Assembly: GCF_003254395.2 (NCBI RefSeq)
Contig: NC_037648.1
Coordinates: 5,277,635 to 5,341,634 of the forward strand
DNA length: 64,000 bases
Direction: 5' to 3'
Source of the DNA: Apis mellifera
Lineage: Eukaryota > Arthropoda > Insecta > Hymenoptera > Apidae
This document shows positions 1 through 14,180 of the stretch, piece by piece. The first letter of the stretch is position 1; each line of letters starts with the position of its first letter. A program made the translations under genes and the position numbers. The notes beneath the pieces are model-generated. The model did no database searches, had not been told where the DNA came from, and saw only the letters and a program-made list of their open reading frames with translations.

Positions 1-126
1 ATTTATAAAACTTGTTTAAATTTTTTTCTATATTTGAATATCTTAAATCTCAAATATAAATTGTTATATATTATTGTTATATATATTGTTATATAGTAAT
101 ATACGATATATACTATATACTATTTA

Positions 127-182
<56 letters not shown>

Positions 183-3100
183 TATGTATACTATAGTTAT
201 ATATATGTATATTATATAATATAGTATAGTAGTATAGTAGTATAATCTACTGCATAGTAATATTGTTTTTATCAATGAGTTAATTTTTCAGCTGATTCCC
301 ATTATTATTAGTTTTTTGCAAATATCAAAATTTTATATTATATATTACATAAATATTAAAATATATGCATAATCGTAATTAATAAATTTTAAAAATTTAA
401 AGAAGATCAAACACTTGAGATCCAACCTAATATCTTTGTTTTTTTAATATTGGTATTTGTGTAATCTATTAAAAATTTCGTACAAAATATTTTATTCGTT
501 TTAATAATAAATCTTTCATTTGTTTTTATAGAAATAGGTAGAATGGCCAAATAAATACATTGTCGAATTTGCTAGAGATAAAAAATATTATATAAATATA
601 CAAAATAAATATAAAAAATAAAATATACTATGAATTGAAAGTATAAATATAATTAGATGAAATTATTCTGATTGTTTATTCGTACCATGTTATTGTTACG
701 TCATTGATTTGTTTGCCAATCTATTCTAATCATCTTTTACGCCATAAGGTGATAATAACATTATAATTGGTTTTGTAATTTTAAAAGTGAAAAATTATTC
801 TAATAATTTTAAGAGATGTGCGAGAATCTCAAAATATAGATTCGGATTAATTTTTCTTAGGATTGAATTGAATTTTTAACAAGTATTTTAAAAAGAATAA
901 AAATATAAAACAAAAATAATAATTTAATATATTTAATAATAATCTAATAATAATTTAATTATTATAAAACGCTGAAAAAAATTTGTAATCCTATAAAATC
1001 ATTTATTTACAATACTTCATAAAAGAAAAATATCTTCAATTAAGATATATAATAAGAATTATCTTTTTATTCTCTAATGATTTATATATTGTAGTTTTAG
1101 TTTTCAAAAAAATTTAAATGAAAAATATAAAAATTAAAATAAAAGTATATTTGTATATTTTTTGAAAATAAATTCAAGTAATAAAATTTTTTTGCAAGAT
1201 TTTTTTTTTGTGAACTGAATACCAAATAAAATAATAATTTTTTTTTATTACAATTTATTCTATAATTCTTTGTTTTAGTTTTTTTTTTTTGTTACAATTT
1301 TCTATAATTTTCTAAATGAATTTAATCCTAAAATATTATTCAGATTCTCAAAATTTTTGAAAATCTTAATAATTTCAAATTTATTTTCGAACCAATTCTG
1401 GCTCGATCTGATATTATCTCATATTTCTAATACTAGAGAATTATTATTTACTAGTTTTAATGTTCTCTATTTTTATTTTCTGTTTATCATTATCTGTAAA
1501 ACATTATTTAATATCAGATATGGATATTTTTTATTTGAAGATATTGATAATTTATATCTTTTGTAAATTCTTTTCATTCTTTTATATTCTTACATTCTGA
1601 ATATTTCTTAAATATTAATTTCTTCTAAATTTCTTCTAAATTTTATAAGATTTTTTTCACATTTAAGAATTTTATTGTTTATATTTTCTTAAAATATATA
1701 TATATATATATATATATATTTGCTATTTATTGAATTAGTGTATTGTATTGTATTATAATATTTTTTTTTTATTATTTTTAAATTTTTTTTGCTTCTTTTA
1801 TTTCTTTTCGTCAAACCATGGTTTGTTTTTTTATGACATATTATTTTTTTACTTATTGATATACCTAATATATACCGGCTATATTTTTTGTTGTATTATT
1901 AATAGAAATATATTTTCCTTTATTAATTTTATTTATTTTTTCTTTTTTAACGCTTGATTATTTAATATTTTTTTATATTTGTCATACATTGTTTCTCCAA
2001 ATTAATTTATTCATTATTGTTAATTCTTTGTTATTGATATCTTTCAGTATAATCTTTATTAGATGATCAGAAATTTTAATATGATTGTAATTTTTTGTAA
2101 TATATCTGTATCATATCTCAATCTATTCTTTTATATCAATATATTGTATATATTTTTTTTAAGCTGAATATATTGTAGAATTATGTTGGAAATTAAATTC
2201 AAGAGCTTTATTGAAAATATTCACCAAATTCGAATAAACTTATCAAAAAATTCTATTTTACTTTAAATTTTTTTTTGATTTTTTTTAGAATTATATTAGA
2301 TTAATTTTTTTATTCGTAAACAGCATAAATTTCACAGATAGGAAGATTTTGCGAAAAAATTTTGCATATCATTCTTCTTGGCTCATTGCATTACTCACAA
2401 TTAATATTTATTATTGTATCTTTAATCATTATTAATAATTTCGATTGCTTATGAATTGTTTTATATTTTATTTTTCTATAGATTCTAGTAAAGATATTTC
2501 AAGTTCATCAAAATTGATGAACAAATAACTTTTTATAACCAGTTTATTCGTTATATATTTTGAATGTTTACTGTAGAAATGTGATGTATTTGTAGAAATA
2601 ATAAAAAGCAGCGGTCACATACTGCACATTGTTACACAACACATGTATATGGAAAACAGATTCAATGTAAAAGATCGAATGTAATTAAATTATAAAAAAC
2701 AAAATCATATCCTTGAAAACATATATCAAATCGAAATTATTTCATCTATAATGTATAATTACATTTTTTTGATTCTTATATATTTGATCTTTTTGATAAT
2801 TACATTTTTCCTTTTTTTCCTTCTATTTTTTCTTCTTTTTGTTTTATTAAGTATTTTCTTTCTTCTCTATCATAAATGAAATCTCTTTTATATTATTTAT
2901 CCCTATATATATTCGTTTCTTATTTCTTTCAATTCTTTTTTCAAATTTTTCATTCATCCGATCCATTTTATTTATCATTTTGCTTAGCATTGAAATTATA
3001 TATTGTTTTGTATCTTTTTTATCATTATTTTTTCTTCAAACTATTGTTGTTTGTTTTTCACCTTTCATCACTTTTTTTTTAATAATTCTTATATTTTTTT

Positions 3101-4777
3101 ATGGTTTTCTTCTGGCATTTTTTGTTTTTCTTTTTATATTATCTTAATTTTATTTATTTATTAGATATATTCTTATACTTTTTTTTAAAAAAGTAAAATT
3201 TACTTTATTAAATTTGTTTTTTGTCTAATTTCAACATTTTATGAATTCTTCTTGTAAATTTTCTATTTATAAATTATTTTTAGTTTAAATAATCTGAATT
3301 ACTTTTTATTTTTAATTTTTTTTTAATCTTTACGTATACGCTTTTTTATGATTAAAGTTCTAACTATATATTATCGACAATTTAATATATTCATAATATT
3401 ATTAAAATATTGATAATAGATAAAAGTAACTAGAATTTCTATTTTTGTTTAAATTTATTATTAAAGATATTATTAATAATTATTGATTGATAATTAAAAT
3501 ATTGTTTAGATATAATATTATGAATAGAAGTGATTTAAATTAACTTAGAATATATTTTTAATTTTTAATTATCTAATCTACTTATTTTTATACTAATTTA
3601 TTATAGCAAATTATTAATAATATTTTTACATGTTTTACTGATAACTTCCAATAAAAAAAATAAAAATTTTAATTATTTCTATCTATTAATAATATTTTAA
3701 AGATTATCGAAAATTATTAATAAGATATCAATCAATAGTCGCAATATAATGCTATTTATTTTACTTCCTACAATAAAAATAAATAGTGATTTTATATATA
3801 TATATATGAAAAAACTTAATTTTTTATAAATTTATAAAATATAGATTATTAAAATATTTATATGTTCATTAACAAAATATTTATTATTGTAGAAATCTAT
3901 CTCAATTTGGTATTTATATAATGTAAATGATTATGAAATTGATTGATTGATATGATAATTCTAAGCATAATTTAATATGTTTTTAATTTTTTTTTATTTT
4001 ATTGTATTTTAGGTATATGAATTTTTATTTTTAAAATTATTATTATTATTAATGCAATAAATATGATTTATTTTTTTTAGTTAAATAATAAATAATTAAA
4101 TAATTATGAATTAAGGGTAATAAAAATATTTATTGTTATATAATATATAATTCTTAAAACGTATATTTTCTGTCCTTTTTTTATTTTATTTATTTTTTCA
4201 TTTTCATTTCCATGTTTTCATTCCATTTTTATTCTTTATCGATCTTTTTTATAATTTTTTTTAAATCTGTTTCATCTATTATTATTTATTTTTTATTGTT
4301 AAATTTATTAATTAGCATTACTATTAAAAAAGAAATATTAGAAAGAGAAGATAAAAATAAAATACGCTAATAAGCCTAATTTAAAACAAATCTGTACAGG
4401 ATATTACAAAAATTAATGATTTAAGCAACTTTTTTCTTATGGAAATTTTTTTCTTTATTAATGAATTATTACTAATATTAGTCAATTATAGAACGCAAAG
4501 TCTTATTATGTCGCGATAGATATGTGCTCAAACAAATCTGTACTTCAACAACAATTGAAGCAATATGTATATTTATTTTTTTTTATAATTTCTTTTTTTT
4601 TCAAAGTGTAACACATAATATTTTTATATATATTTCTAATATTATAAATTATTTATATTTCAATGTTTTATTATTTTTTGTTCATATAATCTTTATTTAA
4701 ATAATTGATTTTTATCCAAAAATATTGCAATACAAATTTTAAATATCTTATTTATTTTTTTATATAAAAAAATTTTA
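1..4777. other. AT-rich intergenic DNA with simple repeats, no gene seen
   Basis: Very AT-rich, with long T-runs between 1680 and 3330. It contains a (TA)n tract at 130-181 and another at 1694-1719. The short frames at 1357-1566, 1748-1957 and 2876-3082 encode only Phe/Leu/Ile/Tyr-rich strings, expected of T-rich DNA, and have no recognisable domain. Confidence 0.7.
130..181. repeat. (TA)n microsatellite
   Basis: Uninterrupted AT dinucleotides for about 52 bp, flanked by degenerate TATACTATA sequence. Confidence 0.95.
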
Positions 4778-6053
4778 TTGGGTTGGCAACTAAGTAATTG
4801 CGGATTTCACTCATAGATGGCTTCAGTTGAATTTTTAGGTTTGCTGGCGTAGTCCAAATGTAAAACACATTTTGTTATTTGATAGTTGACAATTCAGCTG
4901 TCAATCAGTAAAAAAAGTTTTTTGATCGGTTGCGTAGTTTTCGTTTGGCATTGAAAAATGGAAAATCAAAAGGAACATTATCGTCATATTTTGCTTTTTT
5001 ATTTTCGCAAAGGGAAAAACGCATCGCAAGCTCACAAAAAGTTATGTGCTGTTTATGGCGACGAAGCCTTAAAAGAACGGCAGTGTCAAAATTGGTTTGA
5101 CAAATTTCGTTTTGATGATTTTTCACTCAAAGACGAAAAACGCTCTGGTCGTCTAGTTGAAGTTGATGACGACCTAATCAAAGCAATAATCGATTCGGAT
5201 CGTCACAGTACAACTCGTGAGATTGCAAAGAAGCTTCATGTATCACATACATGCATTGAAAACCACTTAAAACAACTTGGCTATGTTCAAAAACTCGATA
5301 CATGGGTTCCTCACGAACTGAAAGAAAAGCATTTAATGCAACGCATTAATAGCTGCGATTTGCTAAAGAAACATAATGAAAATGATCCATTTTTAAAACG
5401 ACTGATAACTGGCGATGAAAAATGGATTGTTTACAACAATATCAAGCGGAAAAGATCGTGAAGCAGGCCACGTGAACCAGCTCAACATCAAAAGCTGGTA
5501 TTCATCAAAAGAAGGTTTTGTTATCAGTTTGGTGGGATTACAAAGGAATTGTCTATTTTGAACTCTTACCACCCAACCGAACGATCAATTCTACATTGAA
5601 CAACTAACGAAATTAAACAATGCAGTTGAAGAAAAGCGGCCCGAATTGACAAATCGAAAAGGTGTTGTATTCCATCATGACAATGCATGGCCACACACAT
5701 CTTTGGTCACTCGGCAAAAATTATTGGAGCTTGGTTGGGATATTTTGCCACATCCACCATATAGTCCTGACTTTGCACCATCTGATTACTTTTTGTTTCG
5801 ATCTTTACAAAACTCCTTGAATGGTAAAAATTTCAATAATGATGATGATATTAAATCGTACCTGATTCAGTTTTTTGCTAATAAAAACCAGAAGTTTTAT
5901 GAACGTGGGATTATGATGCTGCCTGAAAGATGGCAAAAGGTCATTGATCAAAATGGGCAATACATTACAGAATAAAGTTATTCAGTTCCATTCATGAAAA
6001 AATTGTCTTTGATTTTCTAAAAAAAATCCGCAATTACTTAGTTGCCAACCCAA
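4778..6053 (+). mobile_element. mariner transposon copy 1, full length with intact ends, transposase inactivated
   Basis: 1,276-bp element flanked by the TA dinucleotide expected for Tc1/mariner target duplication (4776-4777 and 6054-6055). Terminal inverted repeats of about 30 bp begin TTGGGTTGGCAACTAAGTAA and match perfectly at both ends. It carries a leader of about 150 bp, a transposase frame and a short tail. The ends and the protein resemble the cecropia-type mariners (the human Hsmar1/SETMAR relatives), known from general knowledge of the family. The element lies outside the rhomboid gene. With both ends intact it could in principle be moved by a transposase supplied in trans. Confidence 0.95.
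4958..5975 (+). pseudogene. mariner transposase pseudogene (copy 1): one nonsense codon and two frameshifting deletions
   Basis: ATG at 4958 opens MENQKEHYRHILLFYFRKGK, the N-terminal HTH region of a mariner transposase; a second HTH-like stretch lies around residues 80-110. The first frame stops at 5459-5461, where TGA replaces the Trp codon of the KRKRSW stretch seen in other copies. Compared with the copies in this window, 4 bp are then missing near 5488 and 7 bp near 5592, so the C-terminal half resumes in another frame (from 5646). The catalytic triad is visible: TGDEKW, then HHDNAWPH, then APSDYF with 34 residues between the last two Asp (D34D). The second motif has Trp where the family has Arg. 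The protein cannot be made. Confidence 0.93.
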
Positions 6054-6055
6054 TA

Positions 6056-6537
6056 TATAAAATATTACAATTTCTACAGTTATAAATTACTATAAGTAAT
6101 AAGATTTATACATAATGAAATTTCAAATTGTTTATATTATATGTATATTTTTTTATTTCTATATGTTAAAAAAAATTGATTTGAAAAAATTAGAATCCTT
6201 ATCACTATTCATAATACATACTATTCATAATATATCACTATTTCTAATAAAAATGCAAGATATTTATCAACAGAAAGAAAATTACATATATTCTTCACAA
6301 AAATTTTATTTTCGCACATTTCTGGCGTTTCTTTTACAATTTTTGCTATTTTTTGTTTTTTTAATACAATTTACAAAAGATTTTTTATCTTTCTTTCATT
6401 TTCAGTGGATCATATAGCGCTTTAATAAATCCAAACGTGGCAACCTTGCACACAGAAATATCAATGAATAAATGCAATAAAACAAACCGACTAATGATGT
6501 GACCCTCAATGAAAATGATGCTAGCGAGGTTTATTAA
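6056..6537. other. spacer between mariner copy 1 and the satellite
   Basis: AT-rich on the left; 6405-6535 is more complex (for example AAACGTGGCAACCTTGCACA). The 100-codon frame at 6115-6417 is low-complexity and has no support as a gene. Confidence 0.6.
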
Positions 6538-6575
<38 letters not shown>

Positions 6576-8465
6576 AATGATGATGATAATGATTATGGTA
6601 ATGATGATGATAATGATAATGATTAATGGTAATGGTAATGGTAATGGTAATGGTAATGGTAATGGTAATGGTAATGGTAATGGTAATGGTAATGGTAATG
6701 GTAATGGTAATGGTAATGGTAATGGTAAGGTATGGTAATGGTAATGGTAATGGGTAATGGTAATGGTAATGGTAATGGTAATGGTAATGGTAATGTAATG
6801 GTAATGGTAATGGTTGGTAATGGTAATGGTGTAATGGTAATGGTAATGGTAATGGTAATGGTAATGGTAATAATGGTAATGGTAATGGTAATGGTAATGG
6901 TAATGGTAATGGTAATGGTAAATGTAATGGTAATGGTAATGGTAATGGTAATGGGGTAATGGTAATGGTAATGGTAATGGTAATGGTAATGGTAATGGTA
7001 ATGGTAATGGTAATTGGTAATGGTAATGGTAATGGTAATGGTAATGGTAATGGTAATGGTAATGGTAATGGTAATGGTAATGGTAATGGGTAATGGTAAT
7101 GGGTAATGGTAATGGTAATGGTAATGGTAATGGTAATGGTAATGGTAATGGTAAAATGGTAATGGTAATGGTAATGGTAATGGTAATGGTAATGGTAATG
7201 GTAATGGTAATGGTAATGGTAATGGTAATGGTAATGGTAATGGTAATGGTAATGGTAATGGTAATGGTAATGGTATAATGGTAATGGTAATGGTAATGGT
7301 AATGGTAATGGTAATGGTAATGGTAATGGTAATGGTAATGGTAATGGTAATGGTAATGGTAATGGGTAATGGTAATGGTAATGGTAATGGTAATGGTAAT
7401 GGTATGGTAATGGTAATGGTAATGGTAATGGTAATGGTAATGGTAATGGTGGTAATGGTAATGGTAATGGTAATGGTAATGGTAATGGTAATGGTAATGG
7501 TAATGGTAATGGTAATGGTAATGGTAATGGTAATGGTAATGGTAATGGTAATGGTAATGGTAATGGTAATGGTAATGGTAATGGTAATGGTAATGGTAAT
7601 GGTAATGGTAATGGTAATGGTAATGGTAATGGTAATGGGTAATGGTAATGGTAATGGTAATGGTAATGGTAATGGGTAATGGTAATGGTAATGGTAATGG
7701 TAATGGTAATGTAATGGTAATGGTAATGGTAATGGTAATGGTAATGGTAATGGTAATGGTAATGGTAATGGTAATGGTAATGGTAATGGTAATGGTAATG
7801 GTAATGGTAATGGTAATGGTAATGGTAAATGGTAATGGTAATGGTAATGGTAATGGTAATGGTAATGGTAATGGTAATGGTAATGGTAATGGTAATGGTA
7901 ATGGTAATGGTAATGGTAAATGGTAAAATGGTAATGGTAATGGTAAATGGTAATGGTAATGGTAATGGTAATGGTAATGGTAATGGTAATGGTAATGGTA
8001 ATGGTAATGGTAATGGTAATGGTAATGGTAATGGTAATGGTAATGGTAATGGTAATGGTAATGGTAATGGTAATGGTAATGGTAATGGTAATGGTAATGG
8101 TAATGGTAATGGTAATGGTAATGGTAATGGTAATGGTAATGGTAATGGTAATGGTAATGGTAATGGTAATGGTAATGGTAATGGTAATGGTAATGATAAT
8201 GATAATGATAATGATAATGATAATGATAATGATAATGATAATGATAATGATAGTAACAATGATAATGATAATGATAATGAGAATGATAGTAACAATGATA
8301 ATGATAATGGTAATAATAATGATGATAATAATAATAATGATAATAATAATAATAATGATAATAATGATAATAATGATAATGACAATGATAATGACAATAA
8401 TAATGATAATGATAATAATAATAATAATGATAATGACAATAATAATAATAATAATGATGGTGATA

Positions 8466-8523
<58 letters not shown>
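6538..8523. repeat. compound microsatellite/satellite with a GGTAAT hexamer core
   Basis: Left flank: ATG trinucleotides (6538-6573), then mixed GATAAT/GATGAT (to about 6627). Core: GGTAAT from about 6628 to 8194, some 260 units by length, with scattered single-base insertions or deletions (GGGTAAT, AAAT, TGTAAT) that change the register. Right flank: GATAAT (about 8195-8250), degenerate GATAAT/AATAAT/GACAAT (to 8460), then GAT trinucleotides (8461-8523). The plus strand of the core contains no C. The long reading frames here on both strands (up to 684 codons) are products of the repeat and not genes. Confidence 0.98.
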
Positions 8524-8524
<1 letters not shown>

Positions 8525-9784
8525 AAACAATTATAAAACGATAATATTAATTAATTGCGCGGAAAGAAATCTTTTAGGCGTATATAGTACTTTTTATTTT
8601 TACTAGGTCTGCCTCTTTGGCTTGTGAACATTTCATAAGTGACTATACATATCAATAATATAAATAAATAAATAATGAGAAGAAGATACTTAATAACGAT
8701 ATAAATATTCTTTCAAATAAATTATTATTTAAATCGTGATATATTCATACATAGTTTCGTTTTAAAAGACGATTTTGCGTGTTTGTTTTATATCTGAAGA
8801 AAAATTCTCTTTTTGAAAGAAATTGTTTTTTATTCTTATTCTTATTTTAATTTAAAATAATTCCTGATCGCCAGATCCAGAATATAATTTAAACTCGCAA
8901 AAAAAATTTGAATATACTACTAAATATAACAATAAATCGAAAAACTTATAGATTTAAAAAATGTATTCTTAATTGGAGATTAATGCGATGACAATTTAAT
9001 AAATCAGAGAAATGATTGTTTTTTGTTCGTTTCCGAGCAGCGGCATGCAATAAAAATTATTTTTTCGACTAGATAAATTTAAATATTATGTTTACAAAAA
9101 TCTTATTTTTTATGATATTGTATATAATAAAAAAGATACAATTGAATTTACAAATAAAATTATTTGAATTTATATATGATGCAATTTTATAGCAATTTGT
9201 TATTTCAAAGTCTCGTTTAGTTTTACGAACAAGATTTATGACATAAATGATCTTTGTTCAATTTTAATTATGAAATCCATCATTATATACAAATAATTTG
9301 ATTATTAAATATGATTCTTTTGTAACATAAGTATAGATAATTACGATTATATAATTAATATTTTGTTATAAAAATTTAAATCTATTAAATAAAAATTAAA
9401 TATATTGAAATATTATTTTGTAATTTTAACAAAAAATAGAAAAGAATTATTTTTGTTATAAATTTTTTCAATGTTCATAGGAGTGAAATAACAGTTTACA
9501 TACAATATCCATGAATAATAAATTATTATGAAGATTGTCTAAATACATATTGTGTATTCATATTTCATAGAATATTGCAAACTGTGTAGATATCTATAAA
9601 TTTGGACGAGTTTTAAGTTTTTTATTAATTTAATTATAGCAATTTAATATCATAAATAAATTATAATGTAAAAATTATTACTAATTTGAGAATTTTTTTC
9701 TGTATTATTAAACAAATATTATCAAACTTAGTTTTGAAGTGAAATTCTATGTATACAATAATAAATGTTTGATTTAATCGAAAA
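8524..9784. other. AT-rich intergenic DNA, nothing recognised
   Basis: No domain-bearing frame, no repeat shared with the rest of the window that I could see. Slightly more complex pieces lie at 8555-8640 and 9025-9050. Confidence 0.6.
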
Positions 9785-10335
9785 TTTAGTCTCGCTGCTC
9801 GATATTTTCATTTGTTATACAATTATTTTAACAATCATTGTATTGAATTAACTTTCAATTATTTTGATGATCGCAAAAACTTCTTTCAACGATTTCAATT
9901 GCATGGCTTCGAGACGTGTATTCTGTTAAAATTTCTATTTTTAAAAACAGCGATACAGAAAATAGACATTGTTCACGGAAGATACAATTTGATCCATCAA
10001 AAATTAACTCAAAATCTAGGTTTCTTATGAAAAAGAAAAATGTTAATTCTACTCGTTAATTATTCGCGAAAGATTGCTTCTTGAAATACGTTCCCTCTAT
10101 TATTTTAAGATAGAGAGCATTCGAGATTGCCATCGATTAAAAGCAGAATTCGAACCAATGCCCATCAATGGTAATAGGAATTAAACAAAAAATAATACTT
10201 GTATTTGTATAAATTTCAATAATATGCGCAATTTCGAAGCTGCTCAAGTGTCGAGAATTAAATGAAATGGAACCTTTGGGATGGGTTAGCTGCCGTTTAA
10301 TATATATATCCGTATATATACAGTTATTCACATTA
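9785..10335. other. sequence island of higher complexity, function unknown
   Basis: Less AT-rich than its flanks, with blocks such as GCATGGCTTCGAGACGTGTA (9901) and TTTGGGATGGGTTAGCTGCC (10274). Two short frames (plus 9812-10030, minus 10331-10137) show no known motif. It could be a conserved non-coding element or an old repeat. Confidence 0.35.
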
Positions 10336-12190
10336 ATATAACATCATTTTATTCTTGAATTTGTCATTTTGTACACGAAAAGATTATTTAATTTTCGAAT
10401 ATGTATTATATTGCTCAGAAATCTTAAATAAAAATATTAAATTTTATCAAAATTATTTTTTAATATTTTTTTATATACGTGATGAATTTCAAATATTGTT
10501 CGTGTTTAATGAAAATTTTTAATTTTTTAATATTATAAATTATCAAGTTAAATAATATTTTTTTATATTTTTAAAAAATTTTTTTTTTCTAGATTTAAAA
10601 TTAATAGAATTATCTAAGAATTTTAAGCGGAAGTATATATTTGTAATCCGTGTAATTTTTAGTAATTTTCTGTGTATTTATATATTATATTTCATGTGTA
10701 TTTAATAAAATGCTATATAAAATATTATATTATAACACTATATTCAATTATATATGTATTATATATTTTTATTTTAATTTTTAAAATATGAATACTAATT
10801 CGTAAAACGAAAATATAGTTTTACAAATTTCAAAATAAGTACAAAAATTTGTATATTATTTATATATTCTAATACAAAGTTTATGTAAATATTCATATAT
10901 AAAAATTACATAGATTATAATATATAGATAAATTAAAACATGTAGAATTAAATATATGTGAAATAATACACGGATATATGTACTAAAAATTACATTGAAT
11001 AAAAAGACTTTTCATTATGATATATAAAAATTTGAAACATTTATTGTAGTTTGTATATAAAGAATGTCTTCATAATAATGATATTTGTTTGTACAATAAA
11101 TTTTAAAAAAAATTTTAAAGAAAAGATAGAAATTTACATTGAAAATAAATTATTTTAAAATATTAAAATAAAATTATCAAACAAGGAAATATATAATATT
11201 TTACATTTTATATAACATACAATATTTTATATTTTATATATTTTTTACATATTTTGTATACAAAATATTTCTTTTTCATAAATTGTCCAAATTTAAAGTA
11301 ATATAAAAATATATTTATTTAAAATCTATTGTACAAATATATCTGTATTTAGTGAGTAAATCTACATTGTGAACAAAACTCATATATTTTTATGGGATTT
11401 CTGAGAGCAAAATTAATTTATTTTATTAGCTTTTCTTCACTTTTCTAAGAAAATAATAAAGATTGACTTATTAAATAAAAAAAATTTAATAATATGAATT
11501 TAAAATCTCAATATAGATTTTTATAAATTTATATATTTATAAATTTTGAATTTTTATAATAAAATTGATGCTAGTTCTTATTCATAATTTTTTGTATTTA
11601 ATAGCATTCATCCTTTAATAATTATTATATGTTTATATATTTATTTTATTTTATATTTTATCTCACATTTTATTATTATTATATTTTTATTAGTATATCA
11701 TTTTATAGATAAATAATCTATTTATCTATGTATATCTAATTTCGAAGAAAATGAATAGTTTATATATAAGACTTTTCTTTTTAGAAATGAATAAAATTTT
11801 TATTGTAGAGAATTAACATATTTATAAATATATTTACTTATCATCAACTTAAATAAAAAAATTAATCGATTTTATATAAAAAAAATATATGATTATTTTA
11901 TTTTATTGACAAAAGATAAAAAAAAATTGGAATTATTCTGATTCACAAATGCAGAAATATTTTATAGTATATACAGAAAAGTCGTTTATAATAAACTACA
12001 ATAAATGATTTATATTTTCATATCATAAGAAACACGAAATTTAGATAACTCTTTTGTATACAAACAAATTCAATGATGTTATATTTGCAGATTTTTATCA
12101 ATATCGAATTAAATCATTGTACATTAAATCCTCGATTGCTGTTTAATAAAACAAAATAATAAATAAATAAATAAATAAATAAATAAAATG
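10336..12190. other. AT-rich intergenic DNA ending in an AAAT repeat
   Basis: No gene signal. A short AAAT tetranucleotide run lies at about 12157-12187. Confidence 0.6.
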
Positions 12191-13937
12191 CGCAAAAGAA
12201 AATAACATACGTTCAACGATGATTTCCCTTCTTTTAATCGAATTTGTAATTATTTTGAAGGGAGAAGAAATGAGAAGAATCGAAAATCTATTGTCGTTGA
12301 CACTTAAGCTTCTTCGATATGAACACGTATTTTTACAACTGGCAAATAACTTACAAATAATTTAACGAATATAATGTTTATATAACTTTAAATTCCTCTT
12401 GTCGTCACATATTAATTACTGCTAGAGAAATTTCGCTATTTCGCGAGCATAATTTTTCCATCTCGCGATAACAAATACTTTGAGCGCGATTCTTTTAAAT
12501 AAATATATGCAAATTTACCGGTCGAACATATTATAATTATACAGAGATAACTTTTAATTCAAAATCAAATTCGCAATGCATTTTAGATTGGTTGAAATAA
12601 ATGATATTTGATATTTTTTGAGAATTTCTGAAATAATTGTTTTTTTTTTTGTAAGAAAATAGACATAATGATAATTGTTATAATATATGATGACATTTTT
12701 ATGTTTTTTTTTCATTTATTTTTGACATTATTTATGATTACTTTTAAATTAATTTTTTTAACATTTTACTATTAAGAAAATCTGAAGAAAACAAATATTG
12801 AAAATTATAATTTTATTCAATTTTTATTTAATTCTTTAATTAATTTAAATTTTTTATAATTCTTGAAATTTTTTTCTATTTAATTTTATTATTGAAACAA
12901 TTATTGATCTACGATAATGTTATTTTATTATTTTTTGCAATTTAATGATGCAATATGCAAATGAGTGAAAGAAAAAACTGATATACGATTGAATTGAAAA
13001 TAAAATATAAACATTCTAAAGTAATGATCAAATTAATTAACCAAATAAACAATAGAAATATAGATTACATGAAATAGAAATTTGAAAATAGGAATTTAAT
13101 AGAAATTTTTAAAAATAAAAAAATAAAATTTTCAATAAATAAAATACAATTAAAATTTGATTATTAGACGATCATTATAATGAATAGTTATTATTAATGA
13201 TTATAATTTTAACAATAATAATTACATTGATTAAATCATTCCAGAAAATATAGAAAAATATTAGAATATTAATTATAATATTGACTATTTTTCAGAATGA
13301 AACAAAAGTTTCTATAAATTAATTGTATCATTCAAAAATTATGCTATCTATTTCTTAATCACAAAAATTAATTAAAGAAGAATAAATAGTTGAAATTTAA
13401 TCGTGAAGATTAATATTTGATCATCAGATTTTCTTAATAACAGTTATTTGTTTATTAATTGAATCTTGAAATGATTTGTAGCATAAGTAAGCATAAGTAA
13501 TCATAAGAAACATATCAGAAATCTCAACTAATTATCATGTTGAAAATTTTCAAGCTACTTCTTTCAAGATAAAAAGAATATTGTTCAATAATGTCTTACT
13601 TGGTCGCTACTAATTGACTAGCATCGTTAATCACTCTCGATTTAAATTCGTTCGTCTTTTCATCATTGACTTTTTGGTATAAATTTGCTCCTCTTTTTTT
13701 CTTTCGTTCTTTTCTTCTTGTAAAATTTGCAAATAATTACTTTTAACGAATCCAACGAAATCACTGGAAAGTGATTTTTGATTGTATTATCTTGTTTGAA
13801 AATTCTCAACGAAGCAATTATATAATTTGATATGAGAAAAAAATAAATTGTTCAATAAAAATAAAAAAATTGTATGTAAAAAGAACGATTAAAAAAAGAA
13901 AAAAAGAAGAGAAAAAGAAGACGAGGATTAACGAATA

Positions 13938-14180
13938 TTAAATGGACTCGAGGAGACTGAAATCGCGACTGAAATATACATTTTCATCGATGAGAAAATA
14001 TTTATATAAATATAGTTTTATAATCGTTATGACAATACTCGCGAGACAAAAAACGAGAATAAGCAAATAAGTTATGAGAAAACTCGAAGAATACGTGTCT
14101 CCGTTTAATGAAAATCCACGATACAACTTGTAAACCAAAATGCAATCTACAACTATTCGCAATTTAATTACAATCTTCAT
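13938..14180 (-). CDS. 80-codon open frame with two predicted membrane stretches, doubtful gene
   Basis: Starts at ATG (14180) and encodes MKIVIKLRIVVDCILVYKLY, then a Ser-rich turn, then LITYLLILVFCLASIVITII and a more polar C-terminus ending FSLLESI. Unlike most frames here it has mixed codon use and sits in a less AT-rich block. I recognise no family. It might be an exon of an unrelated membrane protein, part of a rhomboid 3' UTR, or chance. No flanking exon was identified. Confidence 0.2.
   Translation of the reverse strand: MKIVIKLRIVVDCILVYKLYRGFSLNGDTYSSSFLITYLLILVFCLASIVITIIKLYLYKYFLIDENVYFSRDFSLLESI

Noticed and set aside
1357..3082. Short plus-strand frames of about 70 codons
   Set aside because: T-rich DNA yields Phe/Leu/Ile/Tyr strings without motifs, start context or exon boundaries.
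6385..8606. Very long open frames (up to 684 codons) on both strands
   Set aside because: They are translations of GGTAAT, GATAAT and GAT repeats (Thr-Ile, Pro-Leu, Met-Val, Asn-Gly strings); absence of stops follows from the repeat unit.
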